From Baylisascaris procyonis (taxonomy: Eukaryota; Nematoda; Chromadorea; Rhabditida; Ascarididae), in contig JAZARR010000259.1 of the NCBI GenBank assembly GCA_037389465.1, positions 107,501 to 171,500 on the forward strand: a DNA stretch of 64,000 nt, given 5' to 3'. Shown piece by piece: positions 25,301-33,763 of the stretch. The notes beneath the pieces are model-generated. The model was given only the letters and a program-made list of their open reading frames with translations. It was not told where the DNA came from and did no database searches. Within the stretch, counting starts at the first letter, position 1, and each line of letters starts with the position of its first letter. Both the position numbers and the translations under genes were made by a program.

Positions 25301-25670
25301 AGGCAATAAAATGTGAAAGACCCATCGATAAAACACTCAAAATAATTTATGAACTATTAACCCCAAATCACATATGAAATAACAAAAATAACCCTAGATC
25401 GGCTTACATGGAATCTTTAATGGTGGATGTTGATTGATAAATATCTTGGTTGTCGAGTCGGACAACAATTGTGATCGATCGATTATCGCCTATACATCGT
25501 GCGGGTAGATTTTTGAGTTGCAAGATATTAACCCTCAGCACTTCGATGAGTCGTAGATGACCGTCGCAAACGACACGACCCGCTTTCGTATCGCGCCCAC
25601 TCGCACAGCATATACTCATCACATTACAGTCTTCTGAAACAGCTATCAATTTCTGACACGACTCATCCAT
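2860..25670 (-). CDS. Gap1/RASA2-RASA3-family Ras GTPase-activating protein (complete gene, 17 coding exons)
   Basis: Spliced coding length is 263+249+115+48+188+223+107+115+75+231+122+111+116+186+70+220+240 = 2679 nt, giving 892 residues against about 834 in human RASA3. Every exon junction keeps phase. Family knowledge: these cytosolic proteins switch off Ras (and in some members Rap) by speeding GTP hydrolysis, and reach the plasma membrane through C2 and PH domains. Seen here: C2A about 39-165, C2B about 171-290, RasGAP about 313-600, PH about 612-712, then a conserved C-terminal helical region. The arginine finger is R405 (NTLFRSQTLTSK) and the second RasGAP arginine is R519 (VMRFFAAAIMNP). 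The PH invariant Trp is W703. I judge it a functional gene: no frameshift or internal stop. RASA2 and RASA3 cannot be told apart here, and a single invertebrate Gap1 counterpart is likely. Introns total about 20 kb. Antisense and other-frame ORFs inside it look like chance. Confidence 0.93.
3923..4142 (-). CDS. RASA-like gene, exon 16 (C-terminal helical region)
   Basis: Acceptor CGAATTTCAG|G. After a basic stretch (IVQIQKQRKRQ) it reads SELFEIDTERELEAIHMALY, aligning with '[21 protein letters not shown]' downstream of the Btk motif in RASA3. Ends with a proline-rich GQPPLPRALQDQ that could be an SH3-ligand-like site (inference). Donor CAA|GTGAGT, phase 0. Confidence 0.93.
4199..4268 (-). CDS. 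RASA-like gene, exon 15 (Cys/His-rich segment, provisional)
   Basis: Seventy nucleotides between ATTCAATTCAG and AG|GTGGGA. In the one frame that fits both neighbours it reads C-SCIAHQRGPICHQTCLYHC-RFR. It sits where family members carry the Btk zinc motif, and has one His and five Cys (717, 719, 728, 732, 736), but not the canonical H-x(n)-CC-x(n)-C spacing. Exon 14 can be spliced to exon 16 without it, so it may be a cassette exon or a misassignment. Confidence 0.5.
4577..4762 (-). CDS. RASA-like gene, exon 14 (PH domain end)
   Basis: Acceptor TTTTTTTCAG|CG makes Ala655, then DTEPKGRIQLQEVNHIEPVE and KNVFRIATSTCEIQLQAPSM. The last PH helix carries the invariant Trp703 (EMNEWCVRFSRLNNYSEL). 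The body of the exon is secure. The 3' end is less so: T|GTACTT (used here) joins exon 15 in frame, while a donor five bases earlier, GA|GTTGTG, would join exon 16 directly. Confidence 0.88.
4869..4984 (-). CDS. RASA-like gene, exon 13 (PH domain strands 1-3)
   Basis: Acceptor TTTTTTTTAG|C. Reads FFIERKMREKRRYLKNLISQ, then RRRYVVLTETEICWQKSK, the PH signature 'EGFMIKR...[21 protein letters not shown]' of the family. The basic first two strands suit phosphoinositide binding. Donor AAAAG|GTAAGC, one base carried over. Confidence 0.94.
6656..6766 (-). CDS. RASA-like gene, exon 12 (end of RasGAP, linker to PH)
   Basis: Acceptor AATTTAG|G. Reads FTDETHRLAMLKFLDRIS, matching 'FNEQKYADAVKNFLDLIS', then MTEADLSISGESLSILRD into the first PH strand. 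Donor GATGG|GTAAGT leaves two bases, completing Gly616 with exon 13. Confidence 0.93.
7159..7280 (-). CDS. RASA-like gene, exon 11 (RasGAP C-terminal helices)
   Basis: Acceptor AATTTTTTAG|GAT: DPIVARTLVLVSKILQRLSN, matching '[20 protein letters not shown]' of RASA3, then NVKEPWLAPVMQ. Two donors are possible. CAAAG|GTTTGC (chosen) leaves AG, which with exon 12 gives Arg579 and the exact family length. The closer-to-consensus CCT|GTAATG would put exon 12 out of phase. Confidence 0.92.
7753..7983 (-). CDS. RASA-like gene, exon 10 (RasGAP core helices)
   Basis: Residues 462-538. Contains RCPTSLREMFADLRD and the family signature LSSFIVMRFFAAAIMNPRLF. R519 is the structural arginine that stabilises the finger loop. 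The usual proline after RFFA is alanine (A523). Acceptor CTTATTTCAG|TTG. The donor CAACCG|GTTCGT is atypical and identical in sequence to the exon 5 donor. Read-through meets a stop after two codons, so the boundary is well constrained. Confidence 0.96.
8690..8764 (-). CDS. RASA-like gene, exon 9 (RasGAP, 'CEVDP' segment)
   Basis: Twenty-five codons, phase 0 at both ends: IYSERKCCEVDPSKLK, then QGGSLESNK. The RASA3 counterpart is '[24 protein letters not shown]', with CE-V/I-DP conserved. Acceptor AGCATTTCAG, donor AATAAG|GTAGGT. Confidence 0.94.
9426..9540 (-). CDS. RASA-like gene, exon 8 (arginine finger)
   Basis: CA + A gives Gln398, then DVNTLFRSQTLTSK with the catalytic arginine finger R405. 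Next come the helix IIYEQMKFLGHQYL and the conserved LKP (VISLKPVIDM). Most Gap1 members read FRGNSLASK here. The FRSQTLTSK reading is closer to the p120GAP form (FRATTLAS). Acceptor AATTTTCAG, donor ATATG|GTAGGT, phase 0. Confidence 0.95.
10403..10509 (-). CDS. RASA-like gene, exon 7 (RasGAP N-terminal helices)
   Basis: Acceptor GTTTTCAG|ATT, phase 0: IDLVTIARPLMKIFVQANSI, matching 'EAAVPLVRLFLHYGRVVPF' of RASA3. It continues RPLLRILCAQDIVKCQ. The donor TGCCA|GTAAGT leaves two bases for exon 8. Helical, no gaps against the family. Confidence 0.93.
11030..11220. repeat. AT-only low-complexity block inside an intron
   Basis: Degenerate repeats built from TTTATATTTATGAGA-like units. It lies in the 1126-nt intron between exons 6 and 7, where it accounts for much of the intron. 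No coding or RNA signal. Confidence 0.7.
11636..11858 (-). CDS. RASA-like gene, exon 6 (end of C2B, entry to RasGAP)
   Basis: Starts after ATTCCAG with YYLKPR, passes an acidic linker (EAEESTGENADPS), then GELRLRLFYTADHVLPLELY. The RASA3 counterpart is '[20 protein letters not shown]', a near-diagnostic family segment linking C2B to RasGAP. Ends SPAGILEYLPS at donor TCC|GTAAGG, phase 0. The acidic linker is longer than in human RASA3. Confidence 0.95.
13901..14088 (-). CDS. RASA-like gene, exon 5 (C2B core)
   Basis: Acceptor ATTTTCAG|GAA, phase 0: ESDETLFMECEPRDSHDG, then RPQIRLSLWHDV and YFHGQVRILLDD, matching RASA3 'KLEIRVDLWNAS...FLGELRIPL'. The donor CAATG|GTTCGT lacks the usual GTRAG. 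It is chosen because TG joined to the G of exon 6 makes Trp288, rebuilding W-Y-Y-L-K-P-R against 'WYFLQPR'. Reading through instead hits a stop five codons later. Confidence 0.9.
15872..15919 (-). CDS. RASA-like gene, exon 4 (48-nt C2B micro-exon)
   Basis: Sixteen codons: VQKSLFQNWNCEVHFI. The NW-N-E-HF pattern fills the C2 position held by 'NPQFDEVFYF' in RASA3, between the strands of exons 3 and 5. Acceptor TTTTTTCAG is strong. The donor ATT|GTTTCG is weak but restores the phase 0 needed by exon 5. An alternative donor inside the exon (GAA|GTTCAT) also keeps phase but would drop HFI. Confidence 0.75.
15920..20370. other. Large intron 3 of the RASA-like gene (4451 nt)
   Basis: Mostly AT-rich intron. 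Two patches differ in base composition: about 16740-17350 and about 18160-18660, both noticeably richer in G+C, with several short overlapping open frames on the plus strand and no recognisable product. They look like old mobile-element or retrosequence remnants (inference). The 42-bp tandem duplication lies beside the first patch. Confidence 0.45.
17396..17479. repeat. Perfect 2 x 42-bp tandem duplication
   Basis: Two identical adjacent 42-base copies (17396-17437 and 17438-17479), each starting TGTCGTCTTTATATCTC. Identity without any difference implies a recent duplication. It falls in an intron and has no obvious effect. Confidence 0.95.
20371..20485 (-). CDS. RASA-like gene, exon 3 (C2B first strands)
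   Basis: Acceptor TTCTTCAG|A completes an Arg codon, giving RVVDHSGLNFHEPVDLYLL, the counterpart of RASA3 'RIVECQGLP...CDPYATVTL'. It ends in KKLKIGSGK at donor GGTAAG|GTAAGT, phase 0. A second possible donor five bases earlier (CCG|GTAAGG) is out of phase with exon 4. Confidence 0.92.
20486..23912. other. Large intron 2 of the RASA-like gene (3427 nt)
   Basis: AT-rich intron carrying the (TA)40 microsatellite. The plus-strand frame at 21688-21942 is open for 84 codons and a little less AT-rich, but has no splice context and resembles nothing I know. Otherwise nothing seen. Confidence 0.55.
22223..22302. repeat. (TA)40 dinucleotide microsatellite
   Basis: Eighty uninterrupted bases of alternating T and A. 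Such tracts extrude cruciforms easily and vary in length between individuals, so this is a likely polymorphic marker and a likely place for assembly length error. Confidence 0.97.
23913..24161 (-). CDS. RASA-like gene, exon 2 (end of C2A, start of C2B)
   Basis: Acceptor AATTTCAG|C. The split codon ATC gives Ile88, then CCIGDDFVHEISSNFSQLHF, which aligns with the human RASA3 segment ending 'YGEDFYCEIP'. It continues with IGRVSVKKRDI and DRWLRVTP, the family's 'IGKVAI...DTWFQL' strands, and GQICIDLHYDD. Donor CTCAG|GTAGGC leaves two bases. A frame open to the donor plus motif order make this exon secure. Confidence 0.93.
25408..25670 (-). CDS. RASA-like gene, coding exon 1 (start codon, first half of C2A)
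   Basis: Residues 1-87 plus two bases of codon 88. The reading begins MDESCQKLIAVSED. C2A strands start at residue 39 (HLRLIEVLRVNILQLKNLP), matching the family pattern in which 'KNLP' ends the first C2 strand. The exon ends KDS + AT, donor AT|GTAAGC. The start is the first in-frame ATG after an upstream TAG. An out-of-frame ATG seven bases earlier opens a five-codon uORF that overlaps it. A further upstream 5' exon cannot be excluded. Confidence 0.85.
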
Positions 25671-25677
25671 ACGCCAT

Positions 25678-27795
25678 GACCGCAACGTTATCAATAACAG
25701 GATCTAATCATAAACATATCATTGAAAATCACCTCAGGTAACTCAGCTATGCAGCGCACGAAGAGTTGGAGGAAAGGTAGCTAAAGCGAAGTAAAGATTT
25801 CCGACCAGCTGGCTTCTCTGCAGTCGAGAGTCCCTCATCAGCAGGTTGGCGATGAGTGAATATCAGCCGTTGAGCTTGTTACTTTCACTGACATTTTCTT
25901 ATGCAGACTGACAAATTGCAGCTTCTAGCATTGATCACCCAGCACATATTGAAGCAATTGACGCATTGTTAGTCAGACTAGAAAAACTAGACGAACCATT
26001 ACCCGAGCTTATCAGAAACGATGGTAACGGAAAATGAAAACTATCTTCAAGGTGACAGAGAGTGGTTTCATAGTGATAAGCCCATCATCAATGATAAGAT
26101 GATAAGATATTTATTCGCAATAATGAGCTTTCATATCACTTAACTCTTTTCTTCAGCTCTTTACAGTATTCATTCACTGAATTATTTCATTTCCTTCGCG
26201 TTGACATCAAAACTGCACAGGAAATTGTGATTCTTCAGGGATATTCATATTTCCATAAGAATTAATGTCCATTTCCTCGGAACAAAATCCTTTAGAATGC
26301 TCCACGAATTTTTATTGCAGTCTATGTGCACAGAGTGATTCTCTGATGAGATAAAATTTCACAAGTTTGAGATGATTTGAAATTGATAAACTTTGTCGCT
26401 CAGTAACCCTTCGAATAACTTCAAGGATATTTGCATGAAATGCTGCAATAAAACTTGCTGAACGTCGCCCTAGTGTAGTTACTATTACAGGCCTTCTACC
26501 GAAACTGCAAAAATTCGTTTTTTTCTAACATAAAGATCAGCTATAGTCTAAATAATAGCATAAGTATTTGGCACCAATACTTATGTTTACTTTGGGTTGG
26601 ATTAGAGGCACCAATCATTTGTTTCACTGAGGAAATGCTTGCATCCGAATATTTGAAAAGAAGTTCAGGAATTTGTGGAGAGCAAAGAATACAATCCCTT
26701 CCCTTTTAAAGCAGTCTCCGCGAGAGTCACTCAGGCACACAATCCGTAGTGCTTTTCTCTGCAAAGCACATTAATTGAGAGCTCTTGCCAATGGGAATTT
26801 GCATAAAACGATTTTTTCTAGAAGGATGACGATGATGACAGCAGTTTAGTACAACATTCTGATCCATTCATTAGCAATAAAAACATTTTATAACAGATTA
26901 ACGTGTTAAAATTTGCATTCGCGCAAAAAGTTGCGCTATATTTTATACTGCACCGCAGTAATTTCATAAAAACGATTACGTTTAAAAAAATGAATAAATG
27001 AACATATGTTTTCGGAAAACTCAAAATAACGTGCCGCCATTCTTAAATACTTGAAGAAATTGCCTCTACAAAGGAACAGTAATGCGAGAGTGTCTGCAGG
27101 TATAGTTCACCTCGGACACTGCTTAACAGCTAATGAGCTACTCTTAGTGGCACTAGATGAACACCTTATATTGCTACTAAATGACGGCTGTCACGTAATT
27201 AGCAACTTCATATCAACGATGTAAATTCGACGTCAATCCGAAATCCAGGTTGCCCAATGACTTCAAGCGCGGCTTTCGAAGTGTAGACAATGACCCCCGT
27301 CAAGTGGAATGCGGGTTTGAATGCAGATCCATGCTTCAGAGGCTCTGACAATGGTCAGCAAATGTATCGACAAGACAAAGATGGTCAAGATCGATGAAAT
27401 TAGCATACTGAATAGGGATAAGTAGTTGAAGGACAAGTAGTTGAAGGCATCGATATGCGAGGCGCCGTACACCTATCACCTGTTCCGTCATAGGTATTAA
27501 CAAACATGCATGGATGAATACCCTATGATACTAGTCTGTAAACTATATGACTATTGCTGGGGAAGGAACGGAATAGAGATTTAAATTTTTCTTTTTTTAT
27601 AAGAAAATTTTCTCAATAGCATTTCAATGCGACTTGCTATAATTGTAAACATAAAAATGCTCATATGATTGAATATGAGTAACAACACTGTTGTTTTGGA
27701 CTGCATGATCGACAGTTAAACAGTATAACAGTTTTTTTTCTTTGTTATGACCATGTAACGTGAGCCGAGTAGAGAGGGAACGATGATTAAATGGT
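25678..27795. other. Upstream region of the RASA-like gene, no gene seen
   Basis: Should contain the promoter and any 5' UTR or outron. No TATA-like or trans-splice acceptor element can be assigned with confidence. A 15-bp unit (AAGTAGTTGAAGGAC) is present about 1.9 times at 27420-27448. Short open frames only. Confidence 0.5.
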
Positions 27796-27817
27796 GGTTT
27801 AATTATCCAAGTTTGAG
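27796..27817 (+). other. SL1-like spliced-leader sequence (21/22 identity)
   Basis: The 22 bases read GGTTTAATTATCCAAGTTT + GAG. Nematode SL1, known from many clades, is the same except for C at position 11, where this has T. The next bases are GT, as in SL RNA genes, but GTTGCT replaces the usual GTAAAC, so the first SL RNA stem cannot form. Expected chance occurrence at this identity in 64 kb is far below one. Two readings are possible: a degenerate SL RNA gene, or the 5' end of a trans-spliced mRNA returned to the genome. Confidence 0.8.
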
Positions 27818-27834
27818 GTTGCTGTGCCTTGATT

Positions 27835-27963
27835 ATGGCTCAAAGAGCCGAAGTGTCTGCACAAATTGTGACGCATTACATGATCATAAGTAAAAAAGTG
27901 TTATGCCCATATGATTATTGTTTATACTATCCAATAACAACGACATATATTTTCACCAAATGA
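27835..27963 (+). CDS. 42-codon open frame starting 17 nt after the SL1-like leader
   Basis: Begins MAQRAEVSAQIVTHYM and stops after 42 codons. The spacing from the leader to this ATG is typical of SL1 trans-spliced messages. The first 15 codons look coding, the remainder is AT-rich and tyrosine-rich and may not be. The same bases can fold: GGCTC-AAA-GAGCC at 27837-27849, inside an outer TGTGC/GCACA pairing, so an RNA-gene reading is also open. No recognised family. Confidence 0.3.
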   Translation: MAQRAEVSAQIVTHYMIISKKVLCPYDYCLYYPITTTYIFTK

Positions 27964-30900
27964 ACAATAATAAATTATTATGATATGCTGTTAAGAAAGT
28001 AAAATGTGGATTTTGCATTTGCTAATGAAAATTTAACGTGAAATATTCTTTCGATTCATAACCATCTTCCATAGATGAGAAGTTATGCAGTGACTTCAAA
28101 AAAAATTTAACACAACAACTGCGAAAATTCATAACATGAAATTGCAGTTTACGCAGCTATTATATTAAAATTTGAAATGCAGAGCATTTTGAGATTAGCC
28201 AATTGCAATAAGAACATAATAATGCACAGAATTCGTAGCGTTTAGTGAATCTTCATCCAGAAACTTATTGGAATCGAACTTGGAAAATTGCCCACCAAAA
28301 GTGATGCGCTTCTTATTCATTATAAGAAAAAATTGTAAAATACTCGAATTGAATTCGCTCAAAGGGCAGGTTCATATTAGCATTTCCAAAAACATTCACA
28401 CAGCGATTGATCAGATGCAATCAGTGAGTCTCTTTTGGCCAATTATCACGTATCAAAAACATAATTTGCATATAAAAATGGAAAAAGTAAAATTAAAAAG
28501 GCGAAAAATCATAAAGTAAATGAGAGAGATTTGTTTGCAGCTAATTGACGAGTGCATCGTATAAGAACTCAACATTCGACCCGTCCGATTCGAAAGAATA
28601 GTGCGCTAGTAACCATCAATTCCCTGCATTACAAATAGGTTGCCATCCACTTATATCAAGGATGTTATCGAGAAAAATTTTAAATCCAGGAAAAAATTTT
28701 AAATAACAAAGATTAACAAACGAAAATACTCAAGAATAATTACATAAACGAAGAGAATATCGTGAGAAGAAGAGCGCTAATGTGAAACGATCGAACAACT
28801 TGTGGGCAAAAGCGTGCAGATACCGGAAGTGAGCCAAGAATGCATCGAAAAAAAAATTCACATAGAGCAGTGGGAGGTGATTAATGCCCTATGCACACCT
28901 CACATAGCTTCTTACGCGTTCCTCAGTGACAACCATCTGCACGCATACAATTGCATACGCAATTAGCATAGGTTTGGAACATTCAAAGATGACATTATGG
29001 TTAGAAAGCTTTAAAATGGTGGGATCACTATTTCCTCGAGATTCGGGTAAGTAAACTTTTCACACGGAAAATAAAAACAAATTGCAGCGAACTGGAACTG
29101 TGATTTTTTGCAAAACGAAAATTATGAAGATGGAACCTTGAAGCAAACTACTTCCTTCAACTCGGGAATGAATTCACTAAATCCTATGTGAAAAAAATTA
29201 CCACACAGTAACTTTTAATCGTAAGGTTATCTCCATCAGCGCCACTTAAAGTCACTTCGATTGTATCTTATGAGGTTCCTTCGCTAATGACGTGTCCATT
29301 TTGTGCTCATGGCAAGATGAATATGAAAATATGGTGAGTTATTTTCAGGCGTACTCTGTAAAGCACATTCCGCAGTTGTTTAATTCAATACAATTTCACA
29401 TTGTGATGAATTTCGGATAAAGAATTCAAATGAATTCATTTTGGATATATTTCAAATATTTGAAAATTAAAGAGCCCATCAGCCGCGCCGCGAGGGATAT
29501 TTGGATTGAATGAGACACTCGATCGCTATGAAGATAGATTCATTGCCATTCTCAACGAAACACCGATTGGCCCCATTTATAGTACGTAGAACAGCGTTGA
29601 CATGATGTGGGCACTGAACGTAACATCTTTAAGTGCCATGCATTATAGGCGGATGAGAATAATCGACACATACATGTCAATGGCTTAATCTCTGTTTGGC
29701 GTCAAGTAGAATTTTCATGGAAAAACGGCGGAAAAGAATCTTCAAAGTTATTGACGAAAATTCTAGCAAACGAAAATTTTTTTTTTCGAAAAAAGATTTT
29801 CTTAGCAAATAAAATATAATATAACATCGCTATTGACAGTGTGGAATAACGTTCGACAGGTATTTATAGAAATGTGGGAAGTGAATATCCACCAGCTCAT
29901 AAAAACTCCCGTAAAATCTATTAGTTGTGCCACTATGATAGATTGAATAATGCTCTTCAATTGTTCATATACGAAATGAATGCCACTCTTTAAAGTAAAC
30001 TTGTTTTCAGTTATTCAAGAGTAGCGATGATCGATAGATTAGAAGTATAGAGGATTAAACAGCGGTGAATATTTCTTTGTTATGCTTAGTAGGGAGTAAA
30101 AAAGAAGCAATAATTGTATTCATAGCTGACGGAAATAAAATGGAAAGAGATCTTTAAAAGAAGAAAATGAATTCATATCACAGCAGCGATATTCTAAAAG
30201 ATAAATTATAATGGACGATCATTCGTTATTTCGATTAGTTCTGCCGTAATAGCAAAACGACTAGAAGATAGGAAGGTATCCAGGCATTAAGTTGAAAAAA
30301 TGACAGGTGCGACGATGTCGATAGGCAATACAGGCGCAAGCATCTGTGTGGAGAAAGTTGATACGAAACATCTCAAGTGGACGCCAATAGGGCGCGTCTG
30401 AATTCCAACGAGCAAAAGAAGAAAAAAAAAGCGCTCAACGACGTAATTTAGATGAATGCTGTCGACATTCTCGATGCGCACTTCCGTAAACAAACTGCCA
30501 ACATCGATCAGTGGGCGTTTTCACAATAGCCTATCAATACAAAAATTTCTCATTTATTTATATTCTCGTCATTTAATATGATATATGAAAAACCAACTAA
30601 TGCATTATTGATATGAATAACTTGTTATTTTCCATGAATTTTAGATGAAATAACCTTTCAAAATATATTATTAAATAAAGAGCACGTTATTTGCAATGAC
30701 TACTTTGACATTTAGACTGTCATCGGAGATAACAATGAAATTTTATCATCAGTAGTGATATGAAGTTCACCTTATATTTATGAATATTTCGATAATTTCA
30801 TTATAGTGTCGACATTTTATAGATTATTCTAAGAATTTCAAGCAATAATAGAAACATCTGCATTGACTGCTAACATAACTGACAAAAAACACTAAAGCAT

Positions 30901-31114
30901 AGCATGTACAAGAGGATTAATAATTAGCGCATTTGTTTTAGCTAAATTTTCGCTGAGATCTTTAAAGAACCAATTCAAAAGAACGGGTATCCAATTTGAC
31001 ATACCTCTGCAAAATGTAAAGCTCTTAATGGACGATATTCATAAAAGACAAACTTTGTTCATTGGCAATAGTTTAGACGATGCGAAGAGCTAGCTCATTT
31101 CGCTCTTCACTAAA

Positions 31115-31322
31115 CGAAAAATACCGGTTATCATTTTTAGATATTTTTGCGTTCCAACGCAAAATGCTCTATGCTCTTCGTTCACCTGCTTCATCAGCTT
31201 TATATGAATGCTGTAGTTTGCAACGACTTTTCCAATAATCTCTGGATATACTTCAAAGGCAAGGAATGTGATAGGAACATCTTCCATTGGAAGCATGCGA
31301 AAAACATCGGTTATCATTTTTA
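31115..31322. repeat. Pair of 25-bp direct repeats (23/25 identical)
   Basis: CGAAAAATACCGGTTATCAT at 31115 and CGAAAAACATCGGTTATCAT at 31298, each followed by TTTTA. The copies are 183 bases apart. They give the minus-strand frame here its repeated MIT-hydrophobic motif, so that frame is probably a repeat artefact. Confidence 0.75.
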
Positions 31323-32989
31323 TACATACCACAGATAAAAGTTTAACGTCATCAGACTATTAGTTAGTATATTATGCTGCTTTTACTATTGAAATCACTC
31401 CTTGAAGGCTTCCATAAAACTCTGTCTAGAACCCTATTTCTTCTGATGTAGCGGGAAATGAGAGACATGCAATTGCATGGCTCTTTTAGCGACTTCTATC
31501 TAACGGGCAGCTTTTATCGCTAAGAAAAAAACGCATGAAGTAAACAGTCGCAATAAGACATGCTTGGCACCTTCTCATCTAACTGACGCATAATTTCATA
31601 GCCTGCAGGCTTTTCGGCCAAGATTTCTATCTGATTATTTTAGGAAAACTCCGTGACCTATTTATTGGCAGCTTACCACAGATCAGTTCTTAATTGATGG
31701 CACTAGAAATTGCAGGATTTGAAAACTGCATAAATCACTAATAACCTTGCACACGCTTCTCTACTTTTTTTCTGCGCTCAAAAATAGAATATTTCAATGT
31801 TCATTCATGTTTATTCCAATTTCCATTGTGAAACGAAAAAACAACGTACCTACCGTTTACTACGGAAACTCATTTCAACTCGATTCCAGATTCGACAGCA
31901 AAAATATCAGAAATTGTCATATTTGAGTGACTCACAACTGAAGAACTTTTATTTCACTGGGAACTGCATCGAACATCGAGTCAATCAAAAATTTTCTATT
32001 TTTCGGACTCTTTTTTCTCTAAGTTGCTGGAATTTTCAACGTTTCTTTCTGTGTTCATCTACGACATAATTGCTCTGCATTTGCTAGCAGCCATGCACAT
32101 TGGTAAAAACGGTTGCAGTTAGAGTGGACGAGTTCGAATAGGAAAATGCCCAAATGTAGTTCCAGAATAGAACACATAAAGAATGACTGTTTTTGAACGT
32201 ATTTAACAATACATTTGGCTAATTGTTGATCAAACGCCGATCAAATGTTTCAAGGGATTGGATCGAAGAAAGATGAGCGATCAATCGCAGGGAAGTGGAT
32301 TCTGTGAGAAAATATAAGGGCTGTAATATTAGCGCCAATGTTATAGCTTTCTCTTCCTATGAGATGCCATAAGGCTGTAATGAAACCTTTTTTTTTAATT
32401 GTCCGTCAAATTTCCTGAAAAAACCACGATTGCTTCGCACCTAGAATTTTCCCTTATTCGCTCAACTTTGGAATTTAATTTGCTGCGAATTTTTAATGAA
32501 GCAACTGCTTGATATTTCGAGCAGTATTGGATAAATAAATGAGAACGTTTTATTCCTCTTTCTTTTCATTTCCGCTATGAGCAGGAATGTTTTATGCGGG
32601 CAAAACGTTTAGATTTGAATTTGAGGAGTTGCATTTTCTTTGGTTGGCATCATATATAGATAAAGAGTCTCTGAAAAGAGTTGGGAATGCTGTCCTGCAA
32701 AGAGACACTCTATTGTAGAAATGCTTGTTGAAAATAAATTTCCGAACCTCTCACGAAACGACATGTACACGTACCGCCAATTTATATATACCTATTCGAT
32801 ATGACCGCCGTCAATGACGTATTATCTATGATTTCGAGAACAGGTCGTATGCATAGTTTAACCTCACGGATAAATCCATCATGCCCAACGTGATTTTTGC
32901 GATTCCAACATTTGTCAACTTCCAGTATGAAACATAAAATGACGGAGGAATCTGCGTATAATATACAACTATAGTAAACGCTGCATTTG

Positions 32990-33024
32990 CAAAAAAAAAA
33001 AAAAAGAAAAGAAAAGAAAAAAAG
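32990..33024. repeat. Poly-A / GAAAA simple repeat
   Basis: A run of A's passing into AAAAG units. It directly precedes the palindrome cluster at 33042-33086. Confidence 0.9.
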
Positions 33025-33041
33025 AATTGCAATGAGATGAC

Positions 33042-33086
33042 AAGTTGCAACTTTGCAAGGAAACTTGCAAGTTTGCATGCAAACTT
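33042..33086. repeat. Cluster of three perfect palindromes
   Basis: AAGTTGCAACTT (33042-33053), AAACTTGCAAGTTT (33061-33074) and AAGTTTGCATGCAAACTT (33069-33086), the last two overlapping. All share the TTGC/GCAA core. They could be stacked half-sites for a dimeric regulator or a cruciform-prone spot (inference). Confidence 0.9.
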
Positions 33087-33763
33087 ACAAAAATTTTTCA
33101 GTGATACGTGGTTATTGTTAAGGTTAGTGAAGAGTACAAGACAACATGTTGAATTATGTTTTCATTGAGTGTTGAATTGTGGGCTCGTCTATGAGGTAGG
33201 TGGTAATGGCCCTCGAAAGGGAAGTACGCATAGTTTTATGCCTCCAACTTTCACATATGCTTCACCACTCACTCGCTGATGCAAATGCGCATCACTCGCT
33301 TACAATTAAATCAACTTCGGCGAATAACATTTTCACTCGTTTTTCAAACAATGAAGTGGAAATTGAAGTGAATATTTGGACAATGAATTAAAATTTTTAG
33401 CAATATTTTTTAGGATCGGTGTATATTTTGTTGCTGAACTTGGGAAAAATTGCCAAGAAGAAAGCAAAAAAAAAAAAAAAAATTAGCAATATTCATAAGG
33501 AAACTATAACCGTTGAATAAATTATTCCTCGATTTCAATGTTACACTTCCTAATAAAAGAAGGTTCAATCTCATCGCTAAATGCAAAAAGAAAACGCGTT
33601 TAATATAGTTGCCAACGCACTCTTTGTAGCACTTCACGCTAGTGACTTTGCTTTAAATCATCACATCTCATAGTTCCATAAATGCATAAGCTTTTGAATA
33701 GCTTACTAACAATTAGCTATAAAACATGGCGAGTTATCAATAGTTGATATTACTGCATGCTTG

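Larger units (their letters stand above)
27964..33041. other. Long AT-rich stretch, no supported gene
   Basis: Only chance-length open frames. A plus-strand frame after a TGA near 29270 runs about 46 codons through a TTATTTTCAG at 29345-29354, but lacks a partner exon. A diverged 25-bp direct repeat lies at 31115-31139 and 31298-31322. Nothing else identified. Confidence 0.5.

Noticed and set aside
30313..30400. NTGAS motif in a 28-codon plus-strand frame as a retroelement protease remnant
   Set aside because: Only five residues match, the catalytic Asp is Asn, and no flanking polyprotein similarity is visible.
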